A DNA stretch of 64,000 nt from CAMBRF01 sp964404035 (GTDB taxonomy: Bacteria; Verrucomicrobiota; Kiritimatiellia; CAIKKV01; CAITUY01). The DNA is taken from positions 14,460 through 78,459 of the forward strand of contig CAYOIT010000002.1 in the NCBI GenBank assembly GCA_964404035.1, given 5' to 3'. This document shows positions 8,679 to 17,800 of this stretch, piece by piece (the stretch's first letter is position 1; each line of letters starts with the position of its first letter). Under the pieces are notes generated by a model. That model was given only the letters and a program-made list of their open reading frames with translations, made no database searches and was not told where the DNA came from. A program made the position numbers and the translations under genes.

Positions 8679-11600
8679 TCAACGAAACAGGAACTGCGAG
8701 CCGCGGTAACCGGCCTGATCCCACACGACCGTGCCGCTGCCCCCGTCCGTGCCGCCTGAGGGCCCGTGGGCGCCGCCGGGCACGGAAGAAGGCACATCGA
8801 GTGTCCCACTCCACTGACTGTACGAAGCGGACCGGACCGCGATGCGGCCGCCGCCCCCGCCGCCCCCGAAATCCGTCCCGGAACCACCCCGGGCACGGAT
8901 CTGACCGGTGCCAGCCAGGCGCATGCAATTCAGATAGATGCCGCCGCCCGAGCCCCCCCCGGCCCAGCCCCCGGCGGCGTTCCCGTTGGCGAGGATCGAA
9001 CCATTCACCGTGAGTCGACCGTCCAGCACGTCAATCCATACGTACCCGCCGCCGGCGCCACCCGCAGTGGGGTGGGTGTTGCCACCGCCCCCGCTGCCCG
9101 GCAATGCCGGGGCATTCGACGAGTCGTACACCCCGCCACCCGGTATACTGCCTTGCCCGTTGCCGCCGGCGCCACCATGGCCGGCACCCGATCCGCCCGT
9201 GCCCATCCCACCGCCGGTCCCCTTGCCCGGCCCATAACCGCTCGTGCCCGACGGCGCCGCAAAGCCCTTGCCGGACACATCGATCACCGCTCCCGTACTG
9301 ATGGTCATGCTGCCGGCAACAATGCGCACCCAATTGTCCATGACCCACGGCGCATTCGTGTCAGTCTGCGCGCTGTGCGAGACTGTGCCGGTCACCGTGA
9401 CGTTCCCGGCGGCGTCCAGGACGGCATTGGTCGTGTCGAAATCAAGCGTGCCGTTGACAGTAAGGGCGTTGAGCCGCACCGGATCGCTCAGCGTGATGGT
9501 GCCGGAGGCAATGGTCGCGGAGTCGGCCGCGCCCGGCATCCCAGCAGGCGACCAGTTGGTGTCGCTCGCCCAGTTTCCTGTTCCCGACCACGTCTTGGCC
9601 TGGGGTGTGTCGGCGGCGAAATGGGCCTGTACCTGCAGCGGCCGGCTCATGGTGAGTTGCAGCGGGCTGGCGAACTGCGCTCCCGGCGGCACGTCCGCGC
9701 CGGTCCATTGCGAGAAATGGTAGCCGGCGAACGGCGACGCCGTGACCGTCACGGACACGCCGTTGCTGTACCAGCCCGTATTGTTGACCGTGCCGCTCGG
9801 GCCGGCGCCGACGGTAAGGTAGTACTCGTTGTACCAGAACCACGTCTGGAAAAGGTTGGTCGTCATCTGGAACACCGACTGCGTCGTCGCGCCGCTGGCG
9901 ACGGCTCCGAGGGTGTTCGTCAGGGCCCAGCCCGTGCAGATATGACGCACGCCACCCGCCTCGTCCGCCGGACTCACGACCGTGTTCGTCACGCTGCTCC
10001 CGACGGTCACGGCGTGGACTGCGTTACCATACGGACTCGGGGCGCCGTAATTGCCGGGTACACCGCGGACGTCCAGTTGGTACGTCCCAACGCTTTGCAG
10101 AAGCACAACCACCGTGCCAGTCTGTCCATTCGCGTTTCCGGTTCCCTGGGCCGCTGTCATCGACCCCGTAAAGGATTTGGCAGAGCTGTAGATGACGGCG
10201 ATACGGCCTCCGCCTCCGCCCCCGCCCCCGCTCGCGCCTCCGTTGCTGCCTTTGGCGCTGAGTGTGCCGGTGCCGGCCATGGTCCCACAGGTGAGGTAGA
10301 CGCTTCCGCCCGAGCCGCCGCCCGCATAGGTAGACGCCGCTGCGGCGTCCGCGGAAACTATGCCATCAACGCGGATCGTGCCGGAGCCGGCGTCGAGTCT
10401 GACGACCCCGCCGCCGCGCCCGCCCAGATAGCCAGTCAGCGAGCCACCAGCACTGCCTGCGTCCAGAGGTGCATTCGACGAGCCATACACGCCCCCACCC
10501 GGTCTGCTACCAAGACCATTGCCGCCCGAGCCCCCGTACCCACCCCCGCCGCCGCCCTGGCCGCCCCCGAAGCTCGCGCCGCCTCCGGTTCCCCAGCCCG
10601 TCCCATTCGCCCTGGGTCCAAAACCCAGGGCGACGATCGAGCCGGCCGACGCCACCTCCACGTTGGCAGCGTTCACGCGAACCGACCCGCCGTTGGTGGG
10701 GTGGGAATACAGACTGAGCGTGGCCGCAATGCGCATCACGCCGCCTACCGTCAACACCGCCCCATTCGTGACGACCGCATTCGTCGCCCCGCTATATATG
10801 CGAAACACACTGCCGCTGTTCGTGACAATCAGATCCCCACCCACCTGCACTGCGACAGTCTCCACGTCGCCATCGTGTCCCACGGACAGCGTGCTGCCAC
10901 CGCTCAGCACCAGATTGCTGGTGAGGTTGATCTGAACCCCTTTCTCCTCAAGCACCAGCGTCGAGTTCGACAGCGTGAGAGTGTCCGAGACCCAGTTGGT
11001 GATCCCATAGACGCGCCAATTGATACCAGCAAGAATGTTCACCGGCTTGGACGCGTCACTGAGGCACAAGGTTCCGCTCTGACCCGTGCCACCCGTTCCG
11101 CTGGCCGCACCACCTTCCACCCGGTAGCTGCCGGCCCAACCCGCTGACGCCGCCGCAATGACGGCGACACGGCCGCCACCACCACCGCCCGCGTCAGCTT
11201 GACCCGCACTGCCGATGGCGGACACGGTTCCTGTTCCGCCCAGTGTCCCACAGGTGATATAGATGCCGCCACCAGACCCGCCGCCGCTCCAGTTGCCCGC
11301 CGTCCCGCCGTTTGCCGACACCGTACCGTTCAGCGTCAGGGTCGCGGCAACATCCAGGCGCACGAGACCGCCGCCAGCACCGCCGGCGTTGATGACGCCG
11401 CCGCCGGCGCTGCCGGGCTGCGCCGGCGCATTGGTGCTGTCATTGACCGCACCGCCTGCGCTGTAAGTCCCTTTGCCACCTACCCCGCCATGTCCGCCGC
11501 CAGCGCCCCGCATGGCGCTCGTGTTCTTGCCTGGCCCTCCCCCTGGACCGTACCCGGTCGCATCGGTCGCGCCTTTGTACCCAGCGCTATTGGCATCCAC

Positions 11601-12017
11601 CGTGGCCGATGGACCGAGCGTGAAGTTCGTGCAGGCCACGTATACCCGGGCATCGGGATCCCAGCCGCCAAAAGCGTTTGTCGTGGTGGCCGAGTTGATG
11701 CTGTGCGTGAGTTTCGCGGTCCCAACCACAAACACGTCCTGGGCGTTGAGTCGCGCGGCGATATTGGAGAAGGTGACAATGGCGCTGTTGGTGATCACGC
11801 ACACGCCCACCGTTTCCGTTGCGTTCGTGAGGCGCGCGTTGATGCCGACCAGGACGTTTTCACCGTTGGTCGGCGCGTGCCCGAGCGACCAGTTGCCGGG
11901 TACGTCCCAGTACCCGTTCGCGGTCGTGAAAGTGTTCTGGGCGTGTGCGACGGGTGCCAGCGCCAAAATGATTCCGATCATAGCGATCTCTGCAACACAC
12001 ATCCGTTTTCCGTTCAT
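8679..12017 (-). CDS. Giant secreted glycine-rich repeat protein with C-terminal FLFR tag (cassette 1)
   Basis: From the ATG at 12017, chosen because AGGAGG lies 5 bases upstream, the product is 1112 residues. It has a signal peptide ending ALAPVAHAQ. The body holds three copies of a ~120-residue glycine-rich unit (pattern G-GGGxGGxGG...DSSNAP..PGSGGG...GGGxVRLDV...LxxNGxVxANG...GGGSGGxIYxxCxxLxGTGxxxA.G...GGGGGGRIAV), probably a beta-helix or glycine-rich sheet. An InlB-B/Listeria-type beta-repeat (YYLTVGAGPSGTVNNTGWYS to VQAHFA) lies before the last unit. Two GNW.....W segments (WDVPGNWSLGHAPTNG, GTGNWASDTNWSPAG) resemble the start of autotransporter-associated or G8-like strand domains. 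It ends QAGYRGSQFLFR. Exported surface or matrix protein; ligand unknown. It lies 17 bases downstream of its regulator. Confidence 0.8.
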   Translation of the reverse strand: MNGKRMCVAEIAMIGIILALAPVAHAQNTFTTANGYWDVPGNWSLGHAPTNGENVLVGINARLTNATETVGVCVITNSAIVTFSNIAARLNAQDVFVVGTAKLTHSINSATTTNAFGGWDPDARVYVACTNFTLGPSATVDANSAGYKGATDATGYGPGGGPGKNTSAMRGAGGGHGGVGGKGTYSAGGAVNDSTNAPAQPGSAGGGVINAGGAGGGLVRLDVAATLTLNGTVSANGGTAGNWSGGGSGGGIYITCGTLGGTGTVSAIGSAGQADAGGGGGGRVAVIAAASAGWAGSYRVEGGAASGTGGTGQSGTLCLSDASKPVNILAGINWRVYGITNWVSDTLTLSNSTLVLEEKGVQINLTSNLVLSGGSTLSVGHDGDVETVAVQVGGDLIVTNSGSVFRIYSGATNAVVTNGAVLTVGGVMRIAATLSLYSHPTNGGSVRVNAANVEVASAGSIVALGFGPRANGTGWGTGGGASFGGGQGGGGGGYGGSGGNGLGSRPGGGVYGSSNAPLDAGSAGGSLTGYLGGRGGGVVRLDAGSGTIRVDGIVSADAAAASTYAGGGSGGSVYLTCGTMAGTGTLSAKGSNGGASGGGGGGGGRIAVIYSSAKSFTGSMTAAQGTGNANGQTGTVVVLLQSVGTYQLDVRGVPGNYGAPSPYGNAVHAVTVGSSVTNTVVSPADEAGGVRHICTGWALTNTLGAVASGATTQSVFQMTTNLFQTWFWYNEYYLTVGAGPSGTVNNTGWYSNGVSVTVTASPFAGYHFSQWTGADVPPGAQFASPLQLTMSRPLQVQAHFAADTPQAKTWSGTGNWASDTNWSPAGMPGAADSATIASGTITLSDPVRLNALTVNGTLDFDTTNAVLDAAGNVTVTGTVSHSAQTDTNAPWVMDNWVRIVAGSMTISTGAVIDVSGKGFAAPSGTSGYGPGKGTGGGMGTGGSGAGHGGAGGNGQGSIPGGGVYDSSNAPALPGSGGGGNTHPTAGGAGGGYVWIDVLDGRLTVNGSILANGNAAGGWAGGGSGGGIYLNCMRLAGTGQIRARGGSGTDFGGGGGGGRIAVRSASYSQWSGTLDVPSSVPGGAHGPSGGTDGGSGTVVWDQAGYRGSQFLFR

Positions 12018-12034
12018 GACAACCTCCTTCACTC

Positions 12035-13162
12035 TTATTCGTTCCGCTCCCCCTTACCGCCTGCCGCCTGCCCCAACTCCTCCTCAAACACCGCTGGAAT
12101 GGCCGTATGCGCCGGCACGTCCTCTCCGCGCCGTTGCCGTTCGATTCGTTCCAGGCAGACGACCATCAAACGGGTGATGTCGAACCCCAACCGTTTGGCG
12201 GGCACGGCACTCCGTGTCGGGTAAGGAAAGTTGGCTTGCGCCACAACCTCAAGGCGCGCACCCCGCGCCCCGGAAGCCAGCACCCCTTCCGTAATTCCCT
12301 CCACAAGGTTGTCATCGGTGATTACCAGCGCATCCAGAGGCTCGGTCTGTCTCTCGTGCAGCAATAGCAGGGCGGTCTTCCGCTGCCACTCCAGCAAACC
12401 GGGAACAACTCCCTGCAACCAGTGGGGTCGCACTATCAGACCTCGCTCAGCGGCCAATGCCTGTGTCTTTTCGTCGGTTACGTAACCGCCCATGTTCCCA
12501 GTGTTCAACGTCACCACGGCGACCCGCTTGCGTCCGCGCGAAGCCAGATAGTCGAAGGCGCGGGGCAGAAAAGCGCGGATGTCAGGGTAAACCGTGGGAA
12601 AGGGCAACGGGCCTCCCATCGCCTCCATGATGGCGATCCGCCGCACCCCGGGTTTGAGAACCAAAGGCGAGCCGTTCATCCGCAATGCGTGGGGACTGCC
12701 CGCGAAAATAAGGCCGGCCAACCGATGCGCCTGCATCAGCCCCAGTAACCGCTGGTAGTCGTCCACATCCACATGGGACTCGATGCCGTAGAAGGCCGAA
12801 ACGCGCCGCTCATCCGCCTGGAGTTTAGCCGCTTCATCACGAATCGCCTCATAGAAGTGCGAATGGCCCTTTAGAACGGGGAAAGGGAACGCCAACGCAA
12901 AATGGGAGAGATGGGGCGGATGCGCGGCAACGAACGAACCGCACCGGTGCTTCGTTTCGATGAAGCCATGCTCGCGGAGCAAAGCCATCGCCGCTTGGAC
13001 GGCGGGCGGACCAGCCTGGAAGTGTTCCTCCAACTCATGATGCGTCGGCAGCCGATCCCCGGGCTTGAGGTGGCCCGACACAATGCGTTCCCGCAGGGCG
13101 TTCACCACCCCCTCACGCCGGTCGGGAGGCCGGCCAACCCTTGCTGGACTTTCAGACTGCAT
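12035..13162 (-). CDS. GntR-type HTH / LacI-like sensor transcriptional regulator 1
   Basis: A 375-residue chimeric regulator. Residues ~15-80 form a GntR winged helix (VVNALRERIVSGHLKPGDRLPTHHELEEHF...FIETKHRCGSFV). Residues ~85-360 form a periplasmic-binding-protein/LacI-like sensor (FYEAIRDEAAKL, GLIFAG, RKRVAVVTLN, DALVITDDNLVEG, FPYPTRSAVPAKRLGFDITRL). In LacI/XylR-like families this part binds a sugar effector. The sensor is close to that of regulator 3 (58553-59641), residue for residue over long stretches, but the HTH is not. It is directly upstream of the giant secreted gene, suggesting an operon under its control. Its start codon touches a 9-bp inverted repeat, a likely self-operator. 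Confidence 0.87.
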   Translation of the reverse strand: MQSESPARVGRPPDRREGVVNALRERIVSGHLKPGDRLPTHHELEEHFQAGPPAVQAAMALLREHGFIETKHRCGSFVAAHPPHLSHFALAFPFPVLKGHSHFYEAIRDEAAKLQADERRVSAFYGIESHVDVDDYQRLLGLMQAHRLAGLIFAGSPHALRMNGSPLVLKPGVRRIAIMEAMGGPLPFPTVYPDIRAFLPRAFDYLASRGRKRVAVVTLNTGNMGGYVTDEKTQALAAERGLIVRPHWLQGVVPGLLEWQRKTALLLLHERQTEPLDALVITDDNLVEGITEGVLASGARGARLEVVAQANFPYPTRSAVPAKRLGFDITRLMVVCLERIERQRRGEDVPAHTAIPAVFEEELGQAAGGKGERNE

Positions 13163-13188
13163 ACGAATCTATCGATTAAATTCGTATG
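13160..13188. promoter_or_regulatory. Inverted repeat at the start of regulator 1 (candidate operator)
   Basis: CATACGAAT (13160-13168) and ATTCGTATG (13180-13188) are perfect complements around an 11-base AT-rich spacer. Extending the arms outward by three bases keeps 11 of 12 matches. The left arm includes the start codon. Position and symmetry suit binding by a GntR-type dimer and autoregulation; binding itself is inferred. Confidence 0.6.
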
Positions 13189-13298
13189 TAGATTAGCACG
13201 AGCACCACAAGCGTGTCAACAGCTTTTCCGGAAGCGGTCACCATGTTTTCCACCACCCCAACAGGCACTCCAGCGCTCTGGCAAACTAATACGTCTTA

Positions 13299-13327
13299 TT
13301 GACTCCAGAGTCTTTATCGCGTAATTT
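13299..13327 (+). promoter_or_regulatory. Promoter with internal palindrome before the AbiE-like pair
   Basis: TTGACT (13299-13304) and TAATTT (13322-13327) are 17 bases apart. GACTC-ca-GAGTC (13301-13312) is a perfect palindrome between the two boxes, where a repressor would block RNA polymerase. The -10 ends 6 bases before the ATG at 13334 and no Shine-Dalgarno is visible, so the mRNA may be leaderless. Confidence 0.55.
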
Positions 13328-13333
13328 ACAACC

Positions 13334-14095
13334 ATGATATCCACCTTCCATCCCATTGCCTGCATCGAGCAGTTCCATCTCCTGTTTCTGGATCAATTGG
13401 GCCGGAAACTGGATAAGCGCCACTACGCCCTCAAGGGCGGATGCAACCTGCGCTTCTATCTGCGCAGCATCCGGTTTTCCGAGGACATGGATATCGATGT
13501 GCAATCGACCCCGGTGAGTTCGTTGCAGGATCGGGTGGAGCAGATCCTCACAGGGTCTTCACTGGGGCAGATCTTGCAGACTCGCGGCTTGACGATCACA
13601 CATTGGTCCGCCCCCAAGCAGACGGAGACCACCCAGCGATGGAAGATGACCCTTGCCGCCAAGGCATCGGAACTACCCCTGCACACCAAGATTGAGTTCT
13701 CCCGGCGGGGAATCGACGATCCGGTGGCTTTCGAGCCCGTCGACAGCTTGCTGATGCGCGACTACCAACTCACGCCCATCCTCGCCAGCCACTATCCGCC
13801 TGAGGCCGCGTTTCGACAGAAACTCAACGCCTTGATCCACCGCTCTCAAACCCAGGCCCGCGATATTTTCGATCTCGACCATTTGCTCCGCTCCGGCGTT
13901 TCGACCCAGGGAATGGCCCTGCCGCCGCAATGGCGCGAGGCGCAACAGAACGCCCTGTCCGTCTCGTATGACGTCTTCAAAAGCCAGGTGCTCTCCTTCT
14001 TGGCGCCGGACTACCAGGCCCAGTACGATGCCCCCCGAGTGTGGGATGAGATGGTGCTTCGCGTGGTCGAGTCACTGAAAGGAGGAACCCCGTGA
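13334..14095 (+). CDS. AbiEii/AbiGii-type nucleotidyltransferase toxin
   Basis: A 253-residue protein of the AbiEii nucleotidyltransferase family. The GG motif (ALKGGCNLRFY, G35-G36) is followed by the catalytic acidic cluster IRFSEDMDID (E50, D51, D53, D55). The second conserved block FRQKLNALIHRSQTQARDIFDLDHLL holds the usual Lys, Arg and RD-x-FDL. Characterised AbiEii proteins act as toxins (GTP-binding or tRNA-nucleotidylating transferases) neutralised by AbiEi, and can give abortive phage resistance. The stop overlaps the next start by GTGA. Here the toxin gene comes first, the reverse of the usual AbiEi-AbiEii order. Confidence 0.87.
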   Translation: MISTFHPIACIEQFHLLFLDQLGRKLDKRHYALKGGCNLRFYLRSIRFSEDMDIDVQSTPVSSLQDRVEQILTGSSLGQILQTRGLTITHWSAPKQTETTQRWKMTLAAKASELPLHTKIEFSRRGIDDPVAFEPVDSLLMRDYQLTPILASHYPPEAAFRQKLNALIHRSQTQARDIFDLDHLLRSGVSTQGMALPPQWREAQQNALSVSYDVFKSQVLSFLAPDYQAQYDAPRVWDEMVLRVVESLKGGTP

Positions 14096-14703
14096 GACTC
14101 CTCGCCGCCCTGACCCAACTCCAGGGTCTGAATCAACCCGTCATGGAGACGGGTGATATGGCCGTCGTTCTAGGCGTGGGGAAAGCCCATGCCAGCAAGA
14201 TCGCCGCGCGCCTTGCCGAAGCGGGACATCTCCTGGCGTTACGGCGCGGGGTATGGGCCTTCCCGGGACGGATCGATACGCTGGCGATTCCGGAGCGGCT
14301 GACCGCCCCGCAACCAGCCTATGTGTCACTTCAGAGCGCGCTCTATCATCATGGCATGATTTCCCAGGTCCCCTCATCAGTCTATGCCGTGTCGCTGGCA
14401 CGAACCCGGCGTTATGTGACGCCGCTGGGCGTAGTCTCGGTCCATCATGTGGCACCGGATTTCTTTTTTGGATACGAAACTCTGGGCGAGAAGGGCATTC
14501 GGCTGGCGCGCCCGGAGAAAGCATTACTGGATGTCTTCTACCTGTCCCCAGCCAAATCGCGACTGTTCTGCCAGCTTCCGGAAGTCGAGCGGCCGGATGG
14601 GTTCGACGTTCAGGAGGCGCATTGCATGATTGCCCGAATCCCGTTTCCCGCTCGGCGAAACATGGTGGCCGAACGATTTGAGCAGTGGCTTGAAGAGACC
14701 TGA
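14092..14703 (+). CDS. AbiEi-type antitoxin / winged-helix regulator
   Basis: A 203-residue protein from a GTG overlapping the toxin stop. The N-terminal ~65 residues form a winged helix (VLGVGKAHASKIAARLAEAGHLLALRRGVWAF), matching AbiEi antitoxins. The C-terminal part has the family patterns PAYVSLQSALYHHGMI and IRLARPEKALLDVFYLSP. AbiEi binds operator repeats and represses the operon while also countering the toxin. The GACTC/GAGTC palindrome upstream of the pair is a plausible target. There is no separate ribosome binding site beyond AAAGGAGG inside the toxin's last codons. Confidence 0.82.
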   Translation: MRLLAALTQLQGLNQPVMETGDMAVVLGVGKAHASKIAARLAEAGHLLALRRGVWAFPGRIDTLAIPERLTAPQPAYVSLQSALYHHGMISQVPSSVYAVSLARTRRYVTPLGVVSVHHVAPDFFFGYETLGEKGIRLARPEKALLDVFYLSPAKSRLFCQLPEVERPDGFDVQEAHCMIARIPFPARRNMVAERFEQWLEET

Positions 14704-14790
14704 GCTGCTCTTGTAGAAGGCGGTCCGTACCCCACCCTTCCTTCCCGCCCGTCTCGGCCACGATGTAGCTACAGTGAACACTCTTGTAGT

Positions 14791-14810
14791 CGCCCCGCTC
14801 CGTCGGGGCG
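14791..14810. terminator. Stem-loop between convergent genes
   Basis: CGCCCCG-ctccgt-CGGGGCG forms a perfect 7-bp GC stem in the 165-base space between the end of the AbiEi-like gene (14703) and the end of the giant secreted gene (14869). Further partial complementarity (GTAGCTAC..., GGCGACAGAGCGCCG) surrounds it. No T-tract follows, so terminator function is a guess; it may be another palindromic repeat. Confidence 0.35.
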
Positions 14811-14868
14811 TTGCCGACACGGCGACAGAGCGCCGTGGCTACAGAAGATAGCCATCCTGCCGCACTTC

Positions 14869-17800
14869 CTACCGGAACCTGAACACCGAGCCCGGCGGAA
14901 GCAGCTGCACCTCGTAGGCCCCCATATCCACGATGTTGTTCAGGATCCGCGGGCCGCCGGCCAGATCGACCGCGTTGGTCATCCACGACACGCTATTCGT
15001 CCCGCCGTTGGCACAGGGCGAACGCGGCTTCAGCCGATAGTCCCCCGGCGTACAGGTCAGGCCATATCCCGCACCCGTCGCCTCGAAGATCGGGTCGGCC
15101 ACGCGGTTGCCGTTCGCGTCGGCCGTCAGTTCCGGCGCGCAGGAATACGCGAAACCGACCGCCGTATTGACGTTCGAAGAGACAGTCGCCCCGTTGTGGT
15201 AGATGATCGTGTTGGTGACCGTGCCCGTGGTCAGGTACAGCCCGCCACCCGTGCTACGCGTCTTGTTGCGTACGATCGTGCAGTTTTCCACCGCACCGCC
15301 GAGAAGCGTCATCCCGCCGCCATGGTCGCCTTCCACGCCGGTGTTATTGTCGTTCTGGTTGCCCATGAGCAGGCAGTTACGCACCAATCCCCCGAACACT
15401 ACCATGCCCGCCCCGCCTTTGTTGCCTTCGCCGTAGGTGCTGCCGTAGATCGAGTTTGCGAGTGAGTTGTTGCTGATCGTACAGAAGTCAACGGTACCCC
15501 CGTACATGTCGATCCCGCCGCCATGACAGCGATCCGAAGACGCCAGACTGTTGCCGGAGATCGTCGAGCGCGTCACGCGGCCGCTGTTCAGCCAGATGCC
15601 ACCGCCATACGTATTGTTGGCGCCGCCCTGATTCCCCCGGACCACACAATTGGTAACCGTGCCACCGGTCATGTAGATCCCGGCCCCGTAGTTCGGGTTG
15701 CCGCCGGAGGCCACGTGTCTGCCACGGTCGAGTCCGCCACCGTACCTCCGGTCATATAGATACCGCCGCCGGCAGCGCTCTGGTTGCCGGAGATCGTACA
15801 ACGCAACAAGCTTCCCCCGCCGATCAGTTTCACGCCGCCCGCGCCGTTGACCGTATTGTTGGTGATGCGACAGTCCACGGCCATCCCCCCGGTCAGGTAC
15901 AAGGCCCGTCCGGCCCCGCGATTCGCCGTCAGCGTGCAGTTCGTCACCGTCCCATTGAAAAGCCGGATCCCGCTGCCTTCGGCAAAACTGTCGAGACCAT
16001 GCCTGACGGTCAGGCTGTCCAGCATGGCGCCGACCGCACTCATCGTCACGCAACGGGTCGCCGCGTTGCCGTCAAAAATGGTGGCCGCGGGGCCGTTCAC
16101 ACCATGCACGTCGATCGCCGCATCGAGCGTAATCGGCGCCGTCACGGTGTAGACCCCGTTCGAAACCCATACGGAGTGATGCGTGCCTCCCGCTGCCAAT
16201 AGTGCTTTGATGGCGTTCACCGCGTCGTGAACGTTCGTCGCCGCCGTCGTCCAGTCGCTGTACGGATAGATGCTGGTTCCGTTCGTCGCGACAAAGGCGT
16301 CCGCATCACTGACCACCGTGATCAGGGCCTGCCGCACCACCTGGTCGCTCTCGGCCACGCCATTACTGGCCACGAGCCGGACCGTGTATGTACCCACCTG
16401 GTACACATTGCTGACCACACGCTGATCAGTGCCGGGACCATCCATGCTGCCGTCGTTGTCAAAGTCCCAATAGAAGCTCGCTCCATTGGTACTCGCACCG
16501 GCCACGGCAGCCGTGAAAACCACTGTGAGGGGTGCATACCCTGCGTTGGTGCTGACGGAGAACCCGCACCGGAAGGCGCCCGATGTCGGGTGCAGTTGCT
16601 CGTAGGCTCCCAGGTCGTGACGGGCCGTGCCGTCGCCATCGCCATCCAGCGGGCGGGGCACCCCCTCCCGGTCCGTCGTAATCGCCGCCAGATTCGTCCC
16701 GACATCGATACNNNNNNNNNNNNNNNNNNNNNNNNNNNNNNNNNNNNNNNNNNNNNNNNNNNNNNNNNNNNNNNNNNNNNNNNNNNNNNNNNNNNNNNNN
16801 NNNNNNNNNNNGGAGATGGTGACGTTGCATAGCCGTCCCGCCGTGAGACTCACGCCACCGCCGTTCAGGTAACTCTGGTTGTCGTAGATCGCGCAGTTCT
16901 CGACAGCACCGCCTTGCACTTGCACGCCGCCGCCGTCGGCGCCGACCGCGTTGACAGCATTCATGTTGGAGTTGCCGAAGATCCGGCATTTTCGCAGAGT
17001 GCCGCCGAACATGAGGACGCCGGCGCCACCGCCATACCCCTCAACGTAACCGCCCGGTGCCGTCGCCCCGGACATCGAGTTGCTGGAAATCACACAGGAA
17101 TCGACCGTGCCGCCGAACATCTCCACCCCGGCGCCATGTGACCGCTGGGGGCTTCCGGAGAACTTGTTGCCCGTGATCAGGCAGTTCGCCACGGTGCCGT
17201 TGTTCATCCAGACGCCGCCGCCATAGCCGTTGTTCCCGCCCGAACGTGAGTTGTCGCGAATGACGCAGTTGGTGACCAGTCCGCCGGTCATGTAGATCCC
17301 GTTCCCATAGGCGGGATCGTTCACGCTCTTGTTATTGCGAATGGTGCAGTTCCGTACCGTGCCGGCGGTCATGTAGACCCCGCCGCCATCACTGAGCCCG
17401 TTGGTCGCCGTGAAGCCATCCAGCACGGCCCCGGCATGCGAGAGGACAAAACAGCGGACCGCGCCATTGCCGTTGACGATGGTGTTGGAGGCGCCGTTGA
17501 ACCCGTGGAGCAACACCTGCTTGGAGAGCGCGATTTGTGCGCCGACCGTGTAGGTCCCGTTCGAGACCAGGATCAACTGGCCCGCCGGCGCCTGCGCCAC
17601 CGCGTTGCTGATCGTCAGGAACGCATCACTCCAACTGTGCCCCCCGTGGGTGTCCAAGCCATTGGTCGCCACGTACCAGGTGCCATCGGCGATCGTCACC
17701 GTGGCATTGCTCGCCACGCCAACGAGATAGGGCCCCGGCGCCAGGGACAGTTCCACGGGCTCCGCCGGCTCCTCAATGGCATCCACGATGGGGGCGACAA

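Noticed and set aside
8766..11147. A 793-codon open frame on the plus strand, with several other long frames antisense to the giant glycine-rich genes
   Set aside because: It is a shadow of the minus-strand gene in GC-rich repetitive DNA. The translation is Arg/Ala/Pro/His-rich without any domain, and the minus frame has signal peptide, ribosome binding site and domains.
9000..12000. Regularly repeated DNA resembling a CRISPR-like or minisatellite array
   Set aside because: The repetition follows protein units of about 120 residues with silent and replacement changes. There are no short identical repeats with unique spacers, and no cas genes nearby.
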